Source: CAZFYZ01 sp964523735
GTDB lineage: Bacteria; Armatimonadota; UBA5829
Direction: 5' to 3'
Length of the DNA: 58,722 nucleotides
Assembly: GCA_964523735.1 (NCBI GenBank)
Contig: CAZFYZ010000007.1
Span: forward strand, 1-58,722
Part shown: positions 1 through 9,473 of the stretch, one piece after another
Numbering within the stretch: the stretch's first letter is position 1
How the letters are laid out: each line of letters begins with the position of its first letter
Made by a program: the position numbers and the translations under genes
Notes under the pieces: model-generated
What the model saw: the letters and a program-made list of their open reading frames with translations, nothing else
Databases searched by the model: none
What the model was told of the DNA's origin: nothing

Positions 1-7
1 AAATCGT

Positions 8-50
8 CGGTCAGTTATTTCCGAAATGAGCGGTCAGATTATTCCGAAAT
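8..50. repeat. Two imperfect 20-bp direct repeats, IS-end-like
   Basis: Two copies of a 20-bp unit (8-27 and 31-50) share 17 of 20 bases, in the form CGGTCAG-N6-TCCGAAAT with a 23-bp period. From memory, multiple spaced repeats of this GGTCAG/TCCGAAAT kind occur at the ends of some insertion sequences, IS21-type among them; I cannot check that here. They abut a broken IS3-type orfA, so this is probably the scar of nested insertions. Confidence 0.4.
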
Positions 51-158
51 TCGCATCTCCAGGCTTCTTGCAACTCCTGCCTTTGTCGCGCCAGGCTGCA
101 TCGCCATCTCAACCGCCTGAGCCTTGAACTCATCAGAATATACACGCTGCTCGTTCAT
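39..158 (-). pseudogene. IS3-family transposase OrfA, N-terminal fragment
   Basis: Reading the minus strand from an ATG at 158 gives a 39-aa peptide beginning MNEQRVYSDEFKAQAVEMA and continuing with a GATKAGVARSLEM helix-turn-helix stretch. This is the usual start of IS3-type OrfA (transposase_8 HTH), normally about 90-110 aa. A GGAGGACAG ribosome site lies just upstream. The frame stops at 39-41, inside the direct repeats at 8-50, so the gene is cut off by another element and should be inactive. The catalytic OrfB is not in the window. Confidence 0.65.
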
Positions 159-242
159 TTTCTCTGTCCTCCAAATTACTAGATTTTACAACATGCAACG
201 TGTACATTAAATCTGCGCATTACAGAGATCACTGGCGTAAGG

Positions 243-1787
243 ATGGTGGTGACCGATGAGGACGAAGACGAGCCGTGGAGCGCTCCTCCTTCGCGCAGGC
301 TAAGCGAAGTCCCAATACAAGGTCCACTGCCAGAGAGCATCGAGCTCATTCTCGGAAACCAGATGTATATCGAGAAAGGGGGTTTGCCCTCCGAACTTAG
401 GAACCGCCTGATCCGACTGGCGGCATTCCAGAACCCCGAGTTCTACAAGGCACAGGCAATGCGCCTGCCGACGTTCGGCAAGCCACGCATTATCTCATGC
501 GCCGAGGACTTCGCAAAACACATCGCGCTTCCCAGAGGCTGCTTGGACGAGATCGTTGATCTGCTTCGAAGCCTGGGCTTTGCTGTAACGCTAAGGGATG
601 AGAGATGCACCGGGTCCGTTATCAGCGCGGAGTTCATTGGAGAACTCACGACGGAGCAGGCTGAAGCTGCGGGGAAGCTATTGGCATCTGACAACGGAGT
701 GCTTGCCGCAAGCACTGCGTTCGGCAAGACAGTTGTCGCCATCGATATCATCGCGCGGCGAGCGGTGAACACACTTGTTCTTGTCCATCGACAGCAGTTG
801 CTTGACCAGTGGGTAGCCCGGCTGTCGACATTCCTCGACATTGACCCAAAGCAGATCGGCAGGATTGGCGGTGGTAAGCACAAACCGACCGGAATGATTG
901 ATGTCGCCCTGCTGCAGAGCCTATGCAGGAAAGGCGTGGTCGATGACCTGGTCGGTGACTACGGACACTTGGTCGTGGATGAATGCCATCACATCTCTGC
1001 AAGCAGTTTCGAGCAAGTGGCACGGGCCTGCAAGGCAAAGTACGTGCTTGGCCTCTCGGCTACCCCGGCAAGGAAAGACGGGCATCATCCAATCATCTTC
1101 ATGCAGTGCGGGCCGATCCGCTACAAGGACAACGCCAGGGATCAGGCGGCGCTGCGGCCATTTGAGCACAAGCTGGTCGTGCGAAGAACCGACTTTGTCC
1201 TGCCGCTCGAGTTGTCGATGCAGGCCAAACCATCCATACAAGACATCTACTCCGCCATTATTGCGGATACTCAGCGCAATGATATGATTCTGGATGACAT
1301 CATTGCCGCCGTTGAAGATGGCCGGTCGCCAGTCGTGATAACCGAGCGGAAGGAGCACCTGGAGCTCCTGGCGGCTGCACTCGGCAAAGCAGTCAGGAAT
1401 GTTATCGTGCTCAAGGGCGGTATGGGCGCGGGACAGCGAAAGGCTGTAACGGAGCAACTGTCCGCCATACCCGACACGGAGGAACGGGTTATCGTCGCCA
1501 CCGGCCGCTACCTTGGGGAGGGATTCGATGATGCCCGGCTAGACACCCTTTTCCTGACAATGCCGATATCTTGGAAAGGCACTCTGTCTCAATACGCGGG
1601 CCGACTTCACAGGCTCCATTCCGGCAAGCGAGAGGTCCGCATCTATGATTACGCCGACCTTAACGTCTCGATGTTGGCTAGAATGCACGACAAGCGACTC
1701 AGAGGTTATCGCGCGATTGGATACTCACCGTCTGGTGGACAAGAGTCACACCGATGCGGAGCAGTATCTCACAATGGGTCGTCGTAA
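243..1787 (+). CDS. DEAD/DEAH helicase half of a TOTE-type primase-helicase, N-terminally truncated
   Basis: A superfamily 2 helicase. Motif I STAFGKT is at about residues 157-163, the DECH Walker B at about 246-249, SAT at about 272-274, and the motif VI region QYAGRLHR in the C-terminal RecA domain. The stretch before the helicase core (about residues 30-130, including GNQMYIEKGGLP and KPRIISCAEDF) matches what I remember of the linker and clamp region of TOTE conflict-system proteins, in which an archaeo-eukaryotic primase domain precedes the helicase. Here the protein begins at an acidic linker (DEDEDEPW) and no primase is encoded upstream; an open frame without a good ribosome site runs back only to about 180, where IS debris starts. 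The last 16 residues also look atypical. It is probably a 5'-truncated remnant, although the helicase core is intact. Alternative: a stand-alone restriction-type helicase. Confidence 0.7.
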   Translation: MVVTDEDEDEPWSAPPSRRLSEVPIQGPLPESIELILGNQMYIEKGGLPSELRNRLIRLAAFQNPEFYKAQAMRLPTFGKPRIISCAEDFAKHIALPRGCLDEIVDLLRSLGFAVTLRDERCTGSVISAEFIGELTTEQAEAAGKLLASDNGVLAASTAFGKTVVAIDIIARRAVNTLVLVHRQQLLDQWVARLSTFLDIDPKQIGRIGGGKHKPTGMIDVALLQSLCRKGVVDDLVGDYGHLVVDECHHISASSFEQVARACKAKYVLGLSATPARKDGHHPIIFMQCGPIRYKDNARDQAALRPFEHKLVVRRTDFVLPLELSMQAKPSIQDIYSAIIADTQRNDMILDDIIAAVEDGRSPVVITERKEHLELLAAALGKAVRNVIVLKGGMGAGQRKAVTEQLSAIPDTEERVIVATGRYLGEGFDDARLDTLFLTMPISWKGTLSQYAGRLHRLHSGKREVRIYDYADLNVSMLARMHDKRLRGYRAIGYSPSGGQESHRCGAVSHNGSS

Positions 1788-2439
1788 GTACTTGAGGCCA
1801 TTACGGCTCGTCGCCCGGATTCACGCCCAGATTCATGAGTTGACTTCGGTGGCCGCATCCTCTTGTAGTCGAACCCCGCTTCGATTACGTGATTCAGAGA
1901 AAACTCGCCAAACAGAGAGAAAATGTCCCGAAACGTGGGTTTTCAGGGCAAAGCCCGACCACAAGATTTGGTTCGGATAACACGGGGAAGAAGCGGCTTT
2001 CACGCTCGTAAATACGCGAAAACCCCGCCGGGAGTCCCGACAGGGTCAATTCGCATAGAGAGCTTTTCGATTTTAATGCTTGGTAGGCCAAGGAACCGCT
2101 AGCGAAAACTCCAACTCACCTTGGCCACTGCGTCGGTGTTATCTGAAATTCGCCGAACCACCACATCGTCGCCGGTGGCGAATCCTCCACCCCGTTCTCA
2201 GGATGAGACCGCAATCTGAGCTCGAAGTCACCATCGATAGGGAGTCCGCATCCGTCCGAAACCCTGTTTTCGCTAGCAACCAAACGGCTCAGCGACCAAG
2301 CAACCATCAGTGAGAATTCGCGCGGGCGGGTTTCTGGAGAGCAGGGAAATGCACGAAACGAACGGCCACGACCAAGTAATATGCCGTCCAGATTGAGCAT
2401 CCGTATCATTCGCTGACGCAGCGTATCTGGCTTGTAGAA
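1788..2439. other. No supported gene (about 650 bp)
   Basis: Open frames here (for example a 97-codon minus-strand frame at 2116-2409) lack ribosome sites and protein-like composition. I see no tRNA, repeat or clear terminator. It may be decayed DNA next to the truncated helicase. Confidence 0.5.
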
Positions 2440-2646
2440 TCAGCCCACTGGACGCACGATGCGAAGGGCTAGTTCGGCATCAGCTAGGCGTGAGAGGCTC
2501 TGGATAAGCTCGTCGTAATCGTCGCCGAGCACCCACGGCTGATCTATCACCACTGCGTCCACACCCTGATGTTTCGCATCGTCGATCAGCGCGATGAGAG
2601 CAGCGAACTTCTTGTCATAGCCGACTGGCGTTGAATGTCGAGCCAT
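2440..2646 (-). CDS. Small conserved-looking protein, unknown function
   Basis: 68 aa, starting MARHSTPVGYDKKF. A TGGAGG ribosome site sits about 5 nt before the ATG. The middle (ALIALIDDAKHQGVDAVVIDQPWVLG) reads like alternating helix and strand, as in a Rossmann-like half-domain, and residue use is protein-like, so I take it as real. No family recognised. It is on the same strand as the metallopeptidase upstream, about 130 bp away, and may be co-transcribed with it. Confidence 0.5.
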   Translation of the reverse strand: MARHSTPVGYDKKFAALIALIDDAKHQGVDAVVIDQPWVLGDDYDELIQSLSRLADAELALRIVRPVG

Positions 2647-2776
2647 ATAGCCTCCAGTTCTGTCTCTTTCAGTGGTTACCAGCTCGCCGCACCAGTGCCA
2701 TTACGCTCCGGGAATGGGCAGACGCGGCGCATCATACACCGGATGTAGATTCACAGCGATAATCGTTAGTAGGCAA

Positions 2777-3625
2777 TCATGCAGGCAGGCTGTATTTCTG
2801 CAGCAACGCTTTGATGAACAGCTCGACGTTGCCTTTGAAATCGTCCGGAAACCCAAAGGGGTCGTGCGCGGAAAGCTCGGTTCCACGCATAGCCGCAATG
2901 GCGAAGAGATCCGCGAAGACTTCCGGTGCCTCCGGGCTGCCCTGCTTGACCCTGCCTCCATACGCCTCGTCGAAGCGCATGAATTCCTCCGGCACCGTGT
3001 CGAGGGTTCCATTGATGGACGCGTGCAGCGCGTGTCCCAACTCGTGAAGGAAAACATACTCCGGCGAGTGCTCACTGTCTCTCATGTGATACATGAAGAC
3101 GAAGTGCTGGCCGGCCTTAGTGCCCATGCCGTATTCGGAGTTGTACTGCCGATGGCAGTTGTCGAATAGGAAGACCCTTAGGGGCTCCCGCTTGCTCACG
3201 ATGTCGATGTAGGGAAACTTAGCTTGGAGTACGTGAAGAACGCGCTTGGCACGCGCCTCTGTAAGTCGGTTTCCCGAAGGAGCGGCGAAACAAGCGTCGA
3301 TGTGCCCTACCAGCTTTCTGACCCGCGGGGCCGTGTCGCGCATCGTACCTGCAGCGAGACCATGCATCCATAGGTATATTGGTATGGCGACTGCCGGCGG
3401 ATAGACCACGTACCTTTTGGAGTTCAGCAATGTCCATCCAGCAAATGGCATTGCCTGCTCCAACAGAGCCTTGGAGAGTACCTTGCATAAGGCACCGCGA
3501 CCTGTGCTGCTCTCTGAGAGGAAGATGCCGATCTCTTCCAGCGTCTTTCGGACGGTGAGCAGATCAGCCGCGTCCAGCAAGTTCGATACAAGGGTATCCG
3601 AATAAGATGGCTTCATCCGTTCCAC
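2777..3625 (-). CDS. Zinc metallopeptidase-like protein (HELGH)
   Basis: 282 aa with a zinc-protease signature HELGHALH (HExxH at about residues 194-198) and a downstream PEVFADLFA segment (Glu at about 235) that supplies a plausible third zinc ligand, the layout of gluzincins. The N-terminal about 140 residues are helical with no signal peptide, so a cytoplasmic location is likely. The C-terminal third is short. No substrate can be named. The annotated start is a GTG; an ATG three codons later (3616) is equally possible. An ImmA/IrrE-type regulator protease is an alternative, but no HTH partner is adjacent. Confidence 0.65.
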   Translation of the reverse strand: MERMKPSYSDTLVSNLLDAADLLTVRKTLEEIGIFLSESSTGRGALCKVLSKALLEQAMPFAGWTLLNSKRYVVYPPAVAIPIYLWMHGLAAGTMRDTAPRVRKLVGHIDACFAAPSGNRLTEARAKRVLHVLQAKFPYIDIVSKREPLRVFLFDNCHRQYNSEYGMGTKAGQHFVFMYHMRDSEHSPEYVFLHELGHALHASINGTLDTVPEEFMRFDEAYGGRVKQGSPEAPEVFADLFAIAAMRGTELSAHDPFGFPDDFKGNVELFIKALLQKYSLPA

Positions 3626-4040
3626 GGAAGTGGTGAATATCGCTTAGCTATGCGGCCACAGAGCATCGTCCCGATGACAGTCCGGGCGGTGTGCGGCCGA
3701 TTCCTGCCAGTGCCTCTGCCAATTCCGCGCAGCCATGTTACCACCGGAGCACAGATATGTCACGTGCTGACTAGGAGCGCATGTGCTCTCCCCTCGTCGC
3801 CGCTCAGCTAACCGCTGGCTAGCCGCCGATAGCTTGGGTCATCGTCGGGATGGTCGTGTCGTCGGGGGGAGCGAGGAACAATACTGGGCGGTGAGTGTGG
3901 ATGCGGAGGCAAACCAGAGACGCGATGTCCGCGTCTACATTCGCCAGGCCAACGGGGGAGCGGCAAACTCACGTGCTGTGCTCCAGAGTGGGCGATACAT
4001 CTCCGCAGCCGTGCTGAGCGGAAACTGCTCCCAATGCAGA
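3626..4040. other. Intergenic, no supported gene
   Basis: About 415 bp between two minus-strand transcription units. Frames here lack ribosome sites and have unlikely residue composition. Any promoter for the metallopeptidase would lie in it, but I cannot point to one. Confidence 0.5.
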
Positions 4041-4084
4041 AATGCGGCTTACGGACCGGCCACAAAACCCCCGTAAGCCGCATT
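4041..4084 (-). terminator. Perfect 14-bp hairpin after the PEP-CTERM operon
   Basis: AATGCGGCTTACGG at 4041-4054 is the exact reverse complement of 4071-4084, with a 16-nt loop. It lies 26 nt beyond the stop codon of the 1594-aa gene. There is no U-run on either strand, so it may act as an mRNA 3' stabiliser or a factor-assisted terminator rather than a classical intrinsic terminator. Confidence 0.6.
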
Positions 4085-4109
4085 GTTGGAAACAAATACG
4101 CCGGTGGTT

Positions 4110-7100
4110 CTACGGCGCTACTTTCAGTTTCCAAGGCCACGCATCGTCAAGAGAGGAGTTGATCAGGGAGCTGTCACGCATGCCTGTAGCCGGTTGCAGA
4201 TACTTAAGCCACGGCAGCGGAGGTGCAAACCTTCCGTCCTGGTTAGTGTAGGCATATACTGCCGTAGGCCGCACCAGTGCCCTCTGACCACTGGAAAGTG
4301 TAGTCAGCGTCGCACCGGCTATGTCTATTGTGACATCGCGGTCAAGACCATCCACACGAACGGGCTTGTCCAGATACAGGTACAGCCTCGGGCCGTTGAG
4401 AATGGGTTCAAACCATTCTCGGAGTCCAAAGACGCGGCCGTCATACCACTGACCTGAGGTGGCTTCTGCCGAAAGATCGATCACGGATCCGTCAGGTTGT
4501 GAAAGTGCCCAACCGATAGCCCCAACTTGGCTGTACTGCTTCTTGAAACTCTCGCTAGCGAGTATCTCATCAGCAGTTGCTCCCGGCCAGGCTCGGAACG
4601 GTCCACCACCAATCTTCGAGCGGTCAGTCTCAGCAGGAGAAGCTGCAGTTGGCAACGAAAGGCTCATCGCACCAACGCTGCTGCCACCCAGATAGATGTG
4701 CCCAGTGGATGGGTCGACTTGGGTAAATGATGGCACGCCAGGCTCGGACATGAGTGTGCCGGTGATTGTTACAATATCGTTCGTCTGAAGCTGGGTGTAG
4801 CACGGCAGGGATACGTTGATCTGAAGATCAGGCTGAAGGTTACATGCCCAGAAACTGTGCACACCATTGATTACTCCATTCCAGGTCACCCTTTTATCGA
4901 CCAGGCGAACCTTAGTTCCAGCCTCTATGGGTTGTAGGTTGTCTAGCCTCACCAGGCTGCCAAGAGCGATCTTGGCCGGGACATAGCGATCATGATACGT
5001 CAGGTCACAATTGCTCCTGACCCGCAGCAATCGTACTCTTTCCCCGCCGATCTCCTCGACGCTGCTTATGCCGGTAACGGAGACGTAGTCATCAATGCCA
5101 GGCTTGGCAAAATCACCGAAGTAGACGCGTAAACCGCCAACTCCATAATCTGTTGCTGGTATTGCACTGCCATCTATAGGTACAACCCTGGCCTTTTCTA
5201 GATTGTTGCCATCGTACATACTATACGATGACATGCTACCTGTGCCATCGTTGAGGTATACAAAGTCGCTACCTACGTAGGCGACTTTACCCCAAGCGGT
5301 CACAAGCAGCCCCGTATTATATACTCCAACACCGTCAACGATGCCCGGTGTCCCAGTGGGAGCTTTCCCGCCGATAGAAGCGTTCGACATACCCAAGGGC
5401 TTTGGCACTTCAACCGCCCCCATGTCCCAGATGTCTGTCGCCTCCAGATACCTTTCCTGGTCATTCTGCCCTCTGTGAAGTATCCCTTGGATTGAGAGCA
5501 GCCTACCATTGCTCATGGAACCAACAACTGAGGTTTCAACCCGAATACCTGCAGCGCGATCTGTATCTTCAACATAGAACACATTCGCGGATGAGCTCGG
5601 TGTGCTCTTCATTGCAACCGACGTCCCTGCGGTAACTGGCCTGTTGGCCAGCATGAGGCTAGTTCCGTCCGGTTGGTTAGCGGCATCTACGACGCTGTAG
5701 TATAACGGACCGCTATTATGCACGATAAGCTGTCGCAGACTACTGTATGATGCGGTACCAGTGGCATCATCAAAAGCTACTGCCTGTACTCGGTACGCAC
5801 CGTCAGGCACCATCGCAGAAGTGACCGAGCACTCATAGGGCGGACTGTTATCCTCAAGCCCGTAGACTAGGGTGTTATTCCAAGACAACCAGAACTGCAC
5901 CCTCGATGCCGAAGGGCTGATCGTAGCTACTACAGGCGTCTCATGGCTAATGACCTGATTGTCTGTATCAGGCGAGCTTATGTAGACTGTCGGGTTCGCC
6001 GAGTTGTCTAGAGTGACAGTTCTTGGTAAGGTCGCAGATATACCAACGTGCGTGTTCAACTGATATGCTATGGCACGAATGGTGTAAGCTCCATTGGCAA
6101 AGCCATTGCTAGTATCCCAGACGAAGAAGTAAGGGGCGTCCCTGTCTGTTCCGATCAGCCTTGGGTTCTGATCTGTCCCTACAGCATAGAACTCAACACG
6201 GTCAATATTCCCTGTGCCGCCTGGCGCAGCAGTAGCCGAAAGCATCACTTGGCCACGAATGCGACTGCCATCCGCTGGAGTAGGCGATTGGAACGACACA
6301 GTAGGCTGCACGGCGAACGGTGCCATCAGAGGATCGCCCATTACGGCACTGGTAAAACCGAGTCCAAGGTATCGCAGTGCTGTCTCACCCCAGCAGTACC
6401 CTGTGGCGTAGTCAAGCATTGCCCCAGCTCCGCATGGGAGTCCCGGTTCATCTATGGCGGTGATAGCGCCAGAAGCCCCCTCTCGGATGTACTGGGATGT
6501 TACATCCCTGGCTGCCTCGATCTTGTATCGCTTTCCCGTCGATATAATGCCTGGTATCGCCGAGGCGGACCAGTAATCACGTCCGTTAGGGATGCATTTC
6601 CCCTGAAGGTCTGGATCTTGGTCATTGTCTGGGAATCGTATCTCCACATACACACCTTGACCTGGCGGCCAAGTCACGCCGCTCAGATCAATCTCCGCAG
6701 TGCCGTTGCTTGCGAACATGACCGTGCCCCCGGCAAGCGGCGTCCCACCCGGCTGAGTGCAAAGAACCACTTTGTGCGTGGTATACACTGTGCTCGCCCA
6801 CATCCCGAACACCTTCAGCCATCCGGAAGTCAGGCCATCTGTCTTCGCGTTCAGCCCCCAAATATGCAGAGGGATACGGAAGCTCTGCCCGTCATTCGTG
6901 TTATAGAATTGCACCCCTCCAGGATGCCAGGTATGTCCCGGCCGACCCCAGCTTATGTACTGGTATGCTGCGTCAATGATCATGTGAGGCCCGAAGTAAG
7001 CCATCACATCAGACTGACCGGTCACGGACGGGATACTGGTGCTGCAAGCGATATTGCCAGAGCTGATACCGGCAGCTTCCAATTGACCCAAAAAATCGGC

Positions 7101-8894
7101 GTTTGAGACAGGATCTCCATATATAGCGAACTTGCCGCCAGGAGTGGCTGCAACCGCTCTATCGATCATCCTCTTGATGTCACGTGGCATCCAGCCAAAA
7201 CCGGGAACGTTTTCAAGAGGGTCCTCCAGCGCGTCAAGTCTGCCTACCATATATCGGAGCTTCCAGTGCATTGGCGGAATCTGTACCGCATCAGTCCAAG
7301 TCACCGCACCCGCGCTGCCTGTTCCGTACTGGATGCACGGCCTGGACTGGCAGCAGAGCAGGTAATCACTCCCGCCCGTCCATGATACCGAAACGCTATC
7401 CCACGGAAAGCCAGTAAACACGTTCCAACCAGAGTTGCTGTCGTACAGGTATCCTTTTGGGCTGCCACTTCCAGTAACGGCAACCTTGTAGGAACCATCC
7501 TGTGCAGGGTACACCGCGATGTCATCCATGGTTGCCCTGATCTCCGGGTTGGCAATCTGCTCCTGCCAAGTCTGCCCGCCATTTTGAGTGAACAAGACAC
7601 AGGCATAGGTAACCTGATGGACAGTATCTACTTTGTATCCGGCGGCTACTCCCTCATAGTGGTCAGTGGCCCATCGCATCCAGACCTTGTAAATGGTGGA
7701 GTTGGCTGGAATACCGGAGGTCTGATGCGTCCACGTGCTGCCGCCGTCCAAAGAACGGAAGATGCCTGTGTTGCCGCACATCCAGACATTGTTACTGTCC
7801 GCGACAGCCACGCTGCAAGGAACAAACGTGCTTCCGAGCTTGCCTGGAGCATTATTTATCAACTCGCTTGTGCGGTCGTTGGGCTGGCTCCAGGAAGTAC
7901 CGTCAGTGCTCGTGAACGTCCTGATGCGCCAGCCAACAGTCCATCCTACCCAACCAGCACCTGACCGCTGGAAAGATATGCCGCAGACTGAAGGGCCGCA
8001 TTGGTGCTGATCACCCCAAGGCGTAGCGAGAACAACCGGTTTCCACGTCTGGCCAGCATCTTGGGTGAACAGAACACTGCCACCCTCGTCAGTACGCGTC
8101 GACGGTGTGCCACCAGTTGAGACAAAAGCGGTCTGCTGGTCTACTATCTGTATGTCCGTACAGTTATAAGCGACAAACTGCTTGTCTTCATCGTTCACCG
8201 GCGACCAAGACCACTGTCCACTGCTGAGCACGCCGTTGTAGATGATTCCATACGTTCCTACGGCAATGGCTGTGGACGGGCTGAGAAAGCGCACTTTGCG
8301 GAACGTTGGAGGGCTGCTCTGGCTATCGTTTCCTGAGCTCAGCCTGAATGCCGTAAAGTCTGTATCCGTTTCGGAATAGCGATTAGTTGCACCCATACCT
8401 CCGGTGCAGTATCTCCAGAGCGGAACGTTGCCCCAAGGAGCACGCTGGAACAACAAAGGCATGGTTCCATCAATGGAAGCACCTGTGCGCTCGCCATACG
8501 CAATCCGGGAAGGAACGCCATAGCACATTACGACACACTTTATGGGGTCCACGGATGGATTGGCCTTGTAGTAGTCGGGGTTGGATGGATAAGGGTTGAA
8601 GTTGTTGAGGAGATATTGCTCGATCTTATCAACAAGGCCATCACCTAACGCATTACGATAGCTCGATGGATCAGCTACCGCCTCGCTCGTAACGGGAGAG
8701 TCAACGTCGAAAAGGTTCCTGGCAGGTATGTTGCGTTTGTAGGCATAGTATAGTGCCACGTTTTCGGAGTATGCGTGCTGACTATTGTAGACAACAAGCA
8801 CTTCTGATGGAAGTATGCCTGCCTCAGTTGGAACATTAGTGAGAAATGCAGTCACAAGCACAACAGAGACAAGCAAGAGTCGCATTGGCTTCAT
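4110..8894 (-). CDS. Exported TIGR03790-family protein with inserted beta-propeller and Ig/OB repeats
   Basis: 1594 aa with a signal peptide (MRLLLVSVVLVTAFL, cut near 25). Pieces of a TIGR03790-type domain seem to be spread along the chain: about 28-175 (LPSEVLVVYN, CVVMCYGVPSR), about 543-690 (YMVGRLDALED) and about 773-862 (GAITAIDEPG, VMGDPLMAPF). Between the first two lies about 360 residues of YCF48/sialidase-like beta-propeller with repeated LFTQDAGQTW, FRSLDGGSTW and LFTQNGGQTW blades. After 863 come two Ig-like domains, then OB-like modules (GLLVTAWGKVAYV, FVYLNDGTGS) that resemble the 549-aa product of the same operon. The start overlaps the preceding stop by 4 nt (ATGA), so translation is coupled. 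The function of TIGR03790 is not established to my knowledge; a surface or extracellular location is inferred. Confidence 0.75.
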   Translation of the reverse strand: MKPMRLLLVSVVLVTAFLTNVPTEAGILPSEVLVVYNSQHAYSENVALYYAYKRNIPARNLFDVDSPVTSEAVADPSSYRNALGDGLVDKIEQYLLNNFNPYPSNPDYYKANPSVDPIKCVVMCYGVPSRIAYGERTGASIDGTMPLLFQRAPWGNVPLWRYCTGGMGATNRYSETDTDFTAFRLSSGNDSQSSPPTFRKVRFLSPSTAIAVGTYGIIYNGVLSSGQWSWSPVNDEDKQFVAYNCTDIQIVDQQTAFVSTGGTPSTRTDEGGSVLFTQDAGQTWKPVVLATPWGDQHQCGPSVCGISFQRSGAGWVGWTVGWRIRTFTSTDGTSWSQPNDRTSELINNAPGKLGSTFVPCSVAVADSNNVWMCGNTGIFRSLDGGSTWTHQTSGIPANSTIYKVWMRWATDHYEGVAAGYKVDTVHQVTYACVLFTQNGGQTWQEQIANPEIRATMDDIAVYPAQDGSYKVAVTGSGSPKGYLYDSNSGWNVFTGFPWDSVSVSWTGGSDYLLCCQSRPCIQYGTGSAGAVTWTDAVQIPPMHWKLRYMVGRLDALEDPLENVPGFGWMPRDIKRMIDRAVAATPGGKFAIYGDPVSNADFLGQLEAAGISSGNIACSTSIPSVTGQSDVMAYFGPHMIIDAAYQYISWGRPGHTWHPGGVQFYNTNDGQSFRIPLHIWGLNAKTDGLTSGWLKVFGMWASTVYTTHKVVLCTQPGGTPLAGGTVMFASNGTAEIDLSGVTWPPGQGVYVEIRFPDNDQDPDLQGKCIPNGRDYWSASAIPGIISTGKRYKIEAARDVTSQYIREGASGAITAIDEPGLPCGAGAMLDYATGYCWGETALRYLGLGFTSAVMGDPLMAPFAVQPTVSFQSPTPADGSRIRGQVMLSATAAPGGTGNIDRVEFYAVGTDQNPRLIGTDRDAPYFFVWDTSNGFANGAYTIRAIAYQLNTHVGISATLPRTVTLDNSANPTVYISSPDTDNQVISHETPVVATISPSASRVQFWLSWNNTLVYGLEDNSPPYECSVTSAMVPDGAYRVQAVAFDDATGTASYSSLRQLIVHNSGPLYYSVVDAANQPDGTSLMLANRPVTAGTSVAMKSTPSSSANVFYVEDTDRAAGIRVETSVVGSMSNGRLLSIQGILHRGQNDQERYLEATDIWDMGAVEVPKPLGMSNASIGGKAPTGTPGIVDGVGVYNTGLLVTAWGKVAYVGSDFVYLNDGTGSMSSYSMYDGNNLEKARVVPIDGSAIPATDYGVGGLRVYFGDFAKPGIDDYVSVTGISSVEEIGGERVRLLRVRSNCDLTYHDRYVPAKIALGSLVRLDNLQPIEAGTKVRLVDKRVTWNGVINGVHSFWACNLQPDLQINVSLPCYTQLQTNDIVTITGTLMSEPGVPSFTQVDPSTGHIYLGGSSVGAMSLSLPTAASPAETDRSKIGGGPFRAWPGATADEILASESFKKQYSQVGAIGWALSQPDGSVIDLSAEATSGQWYDGRVFGLREWFEPILNGPRLYLYLDKPVRVDGLDRDVTIDIAGATLTTLSSGQRALVRPTAVYAYTNQDGRFAPPLPWLKYLQPATGMRDSSLINSSLDDAWPWKLKVAP

Positions 8895-9472
8895 CTTCTC
8901 GACCTCATTCTCATGCCAAGTAATGCAAGGGCGGGAACAAGCAGCCCAAGCAGTGTGGATGGCTCAGGCACTGCTACTACCCGGAGTCCGAGATATTGAT
9001 TCTCTGCGCGGACGTACTCACGCCAGTACGAATCATAACTGGCAGACTGGTAACCGGAAAGGTCCTGCGACCAGATAACGCTGATTGGGTTCAACTGCAG
9101 ATCCATCAATACGAGTTCCAACCGCATCTCGTTTGCATCGTAATCAGTGTTGTAATGGAAGGTAACTCGTGTGGCATTGCCGGGCAGCATAAGTCCTTCA
9201 CGGGCATACGCACTTGTGCCTACTGGCACACCCAAAGTAGCCGTTGGAACGGAGACGGTCCAGTCCCATCCTGTAGGCTTGCTAACCTCGTATGGCCCAT
9301 AGCTACCCGGTTGAAAGGTCAAGCCCGCAGGGTATCCGTAGAATGACCCTTCGTAGTAAACCATGAAGTTGTTTATTTTGGCGTATGATCCTGCCTGAAG
9401 ATCGGCGGCTGGACTGGCCGACCCCAACGCAGACAGTAAAACAACTGCTAAGATAATCGCAAGTCTTCTCAT
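8891..9472 (-). CDS. PEP-CTERM exported protein
   Basis: 193 aa. It has an N-terminal signal peptide (MRRLAIILAVVLLSAL). The C-terminus is the exosortase-recognised tripartite tail: VPEPSTLLG, a hydrophobic helix, then an arginine cluster (RMRSRR). The start at 9472 is chosen because GGAGGAG lies 7 nt before it, whereas an upstream in-frame ATG (9493) lies inside the neighbouring gene. One nucleotide separates it from the preceding stop. The mature domain is beta-rich with no recognised enzyme motif. Expected route: Sec export, then exosortase processing at the outer surface. The exosortase gene is not in the window. Confidence 0.8.
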   Translation of the reverse strand: MRRLAIILAVVLLSALGSASPAADLQAGSYAKINNFMVYYEGSFYGYPAGLTFQPGSYGPYEVSKPTGWDWTVSVPTATLGVPVGTSAYAREGLMLPGNATRVTFHYNTDYDANEMRLELVLMDLQLNPISVIWSQDLSGYQSASYDSYWREYVRAENQYLGLRVVAVPEPSTLLGLLVPALALLGMRMRSRR

Positions 9473-9473
9473 T

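Noticed and set aside
2116..2409. 97-codon minus-strand frame
   Set aside because: No ribosome site, arginine/serine-rich odd composition and no similarity to anything recognised.
6048..7106. 352-codon plus-strand frame inside the TIGR03790 gene
   Set aside because: Low-complexity, unlikely composition and no ribosome site; a shadow of the minus-strand gene, whose frame is open over 1594 codons with recognisable domains.
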